Positions 63,889 through 64,000 of a stretch of 64,000 nucleotides of DNA are shown piece by piece; the first letter of the stretch is position 1; each line of letters opens with the position of its first letter. The position numbers were made by a program, and so were the translations under genes. This DNA comes from Aalborgiella sp963841045 (GTDB lineage Bacteria; Pseudomonadota; Gammaproteobacteria; Burkholderiales; Burkholderiaceae_C): contig CAWJBD010000001.1 in assembly GCA_963841045.1 (NCBI GenBank), positions 434,001 through 498,000 of the forward strand. The letters are read 5' to 3'. The notes beneath the pieces were generated by a model. That model saw nothing but the letters and a program-made list of their open reading frames with translations. It did not search any database and was not told the origin of the DNA.

Positions 63889-64000
63889 ATGTCCGACGAT
63901 AAAAACAAAACCAAGGAAAAAGTTGACGAGCTGGCCGGCACTGAACAACCGTTTGTGCAGCACTTGGTCGAGTTGCGTGATCGTTTGATCAAAATTGCTC
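63889..64000 (+). CDS. tatC: Sec-independent (Tat) translocase subunit TatC (partial)
   Basis: The first 37 codons are in the window, from ATG at 63889. After a charged leader, QPFVQHLVELRDRLIKIA is the well conserved start of TatC just before its first membrane helix. The gene follows tatB by 53 bases and runs off the window. Confidence 0.92.
   Translation, partial: MSDDKNKTKEKVDELAGTEQPFVQHLVELRDRLIKIA

Noticed and set aside
1..64000. CRISPR array, tRNA, rRNA, transposase or prophage
   Set aside because: No regularly spaced repeats, no cloverleaf or rRNA sequence, and no recombinase or phage structural genes were seen by eye on either strand. Small tRNAs could be missed without a covariance search.

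Overview
The window looks like chromosome of a Burkholderiales bacterium, most like the Comamonadaceae, but with unusually low GC (about half by eye, clearly lower in some stretches). The call rests on gene order: hemA-prfA...prmC-grxD; ubiE with a Tim44-like gene, ubiJ and ubiB; fmdB-DUF502-aspS; dusB-fis-purH; DUF3460-scpA; and hisCBHAFIE-hinT-tatABC. I found no rRNA, tRNA, CRISPR array, transposase or phage gene.

Layout. 1-2430: end of a glycerol-3-phosphate importer (ugpC), a DMT exporter, ugpQ, and small genes. 2499-9239: hemA, prfA, prmC, grxD and ubiE, with a three-gene insertion (JmjC-like cupin, dienelactone hydrolase, tautomerase) between prfA and prmC. 9252-18885: pirin/LysR pair, the ubiquinone genes ubiJ-ubiB beside a Tim44-like protein, a sodium symporter, fmdB, DUF502 and aspS. 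18976-22546: yqaA, dusB, fis, purH. 22547-33679: a purine uptake and catabolism block. A Bmp-type ABC importer brings purines in, adenine deaminase gives hypoxanthine, guanine deaminase gives xanthine, and XdhAB oxidises both to urate; the two arms diverge from one promoter region holding a perfect 12-bp palindrome. 33741-40298: HAD phosphatase, broken pepN, uup, a methyltransferase. 40308-51721: cell-surface glycan genes (two OafA-like acyltransferases, SGNH hydrolase, GT-C-like membrane protein, GtrA, GT2, SDR, DUF4910). 51735-53908: lipoprotein, DUF3460, scpA, a small exported protein. 53989-64000: histidine genes and tatABC.

Four features stand out. (1) A dispersed element of about 50-60 bp, present in eight copies: a 17-bp hairpin followed by a second imperfect stem. 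Six copies are intergenic, three of them at the his locus. Two lie in frame inside coding sequence (uup and pepN), recalling Rickettsia palindromic elements. One copy has paired changes that keep its hairpin. (2) An AT-rich island of about 2.1 kb between hisA and hisF carries a STAS / GHKL-ATPase / DUF4325 protein, an unrecognised 60-residue partner, one repeat copy and a dead AbrB-type gene. It is the best candidate here for an undescribed system. (3) Many conserved genes are frameshifted: ten apparent +1 changes, one -1 in the essential aspS, and a 23-nt insertion in pepN. The excess of +1 changes suggests insertion-biased sequencing or assembly error for most, but not for the 23-nt insertion. 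(4) A DnaJ-like gene sits between hisC and hisB, and hisG and hisD are not next to hisC.

All functional calls come from reading motifs and gene order by eye; no search was run.
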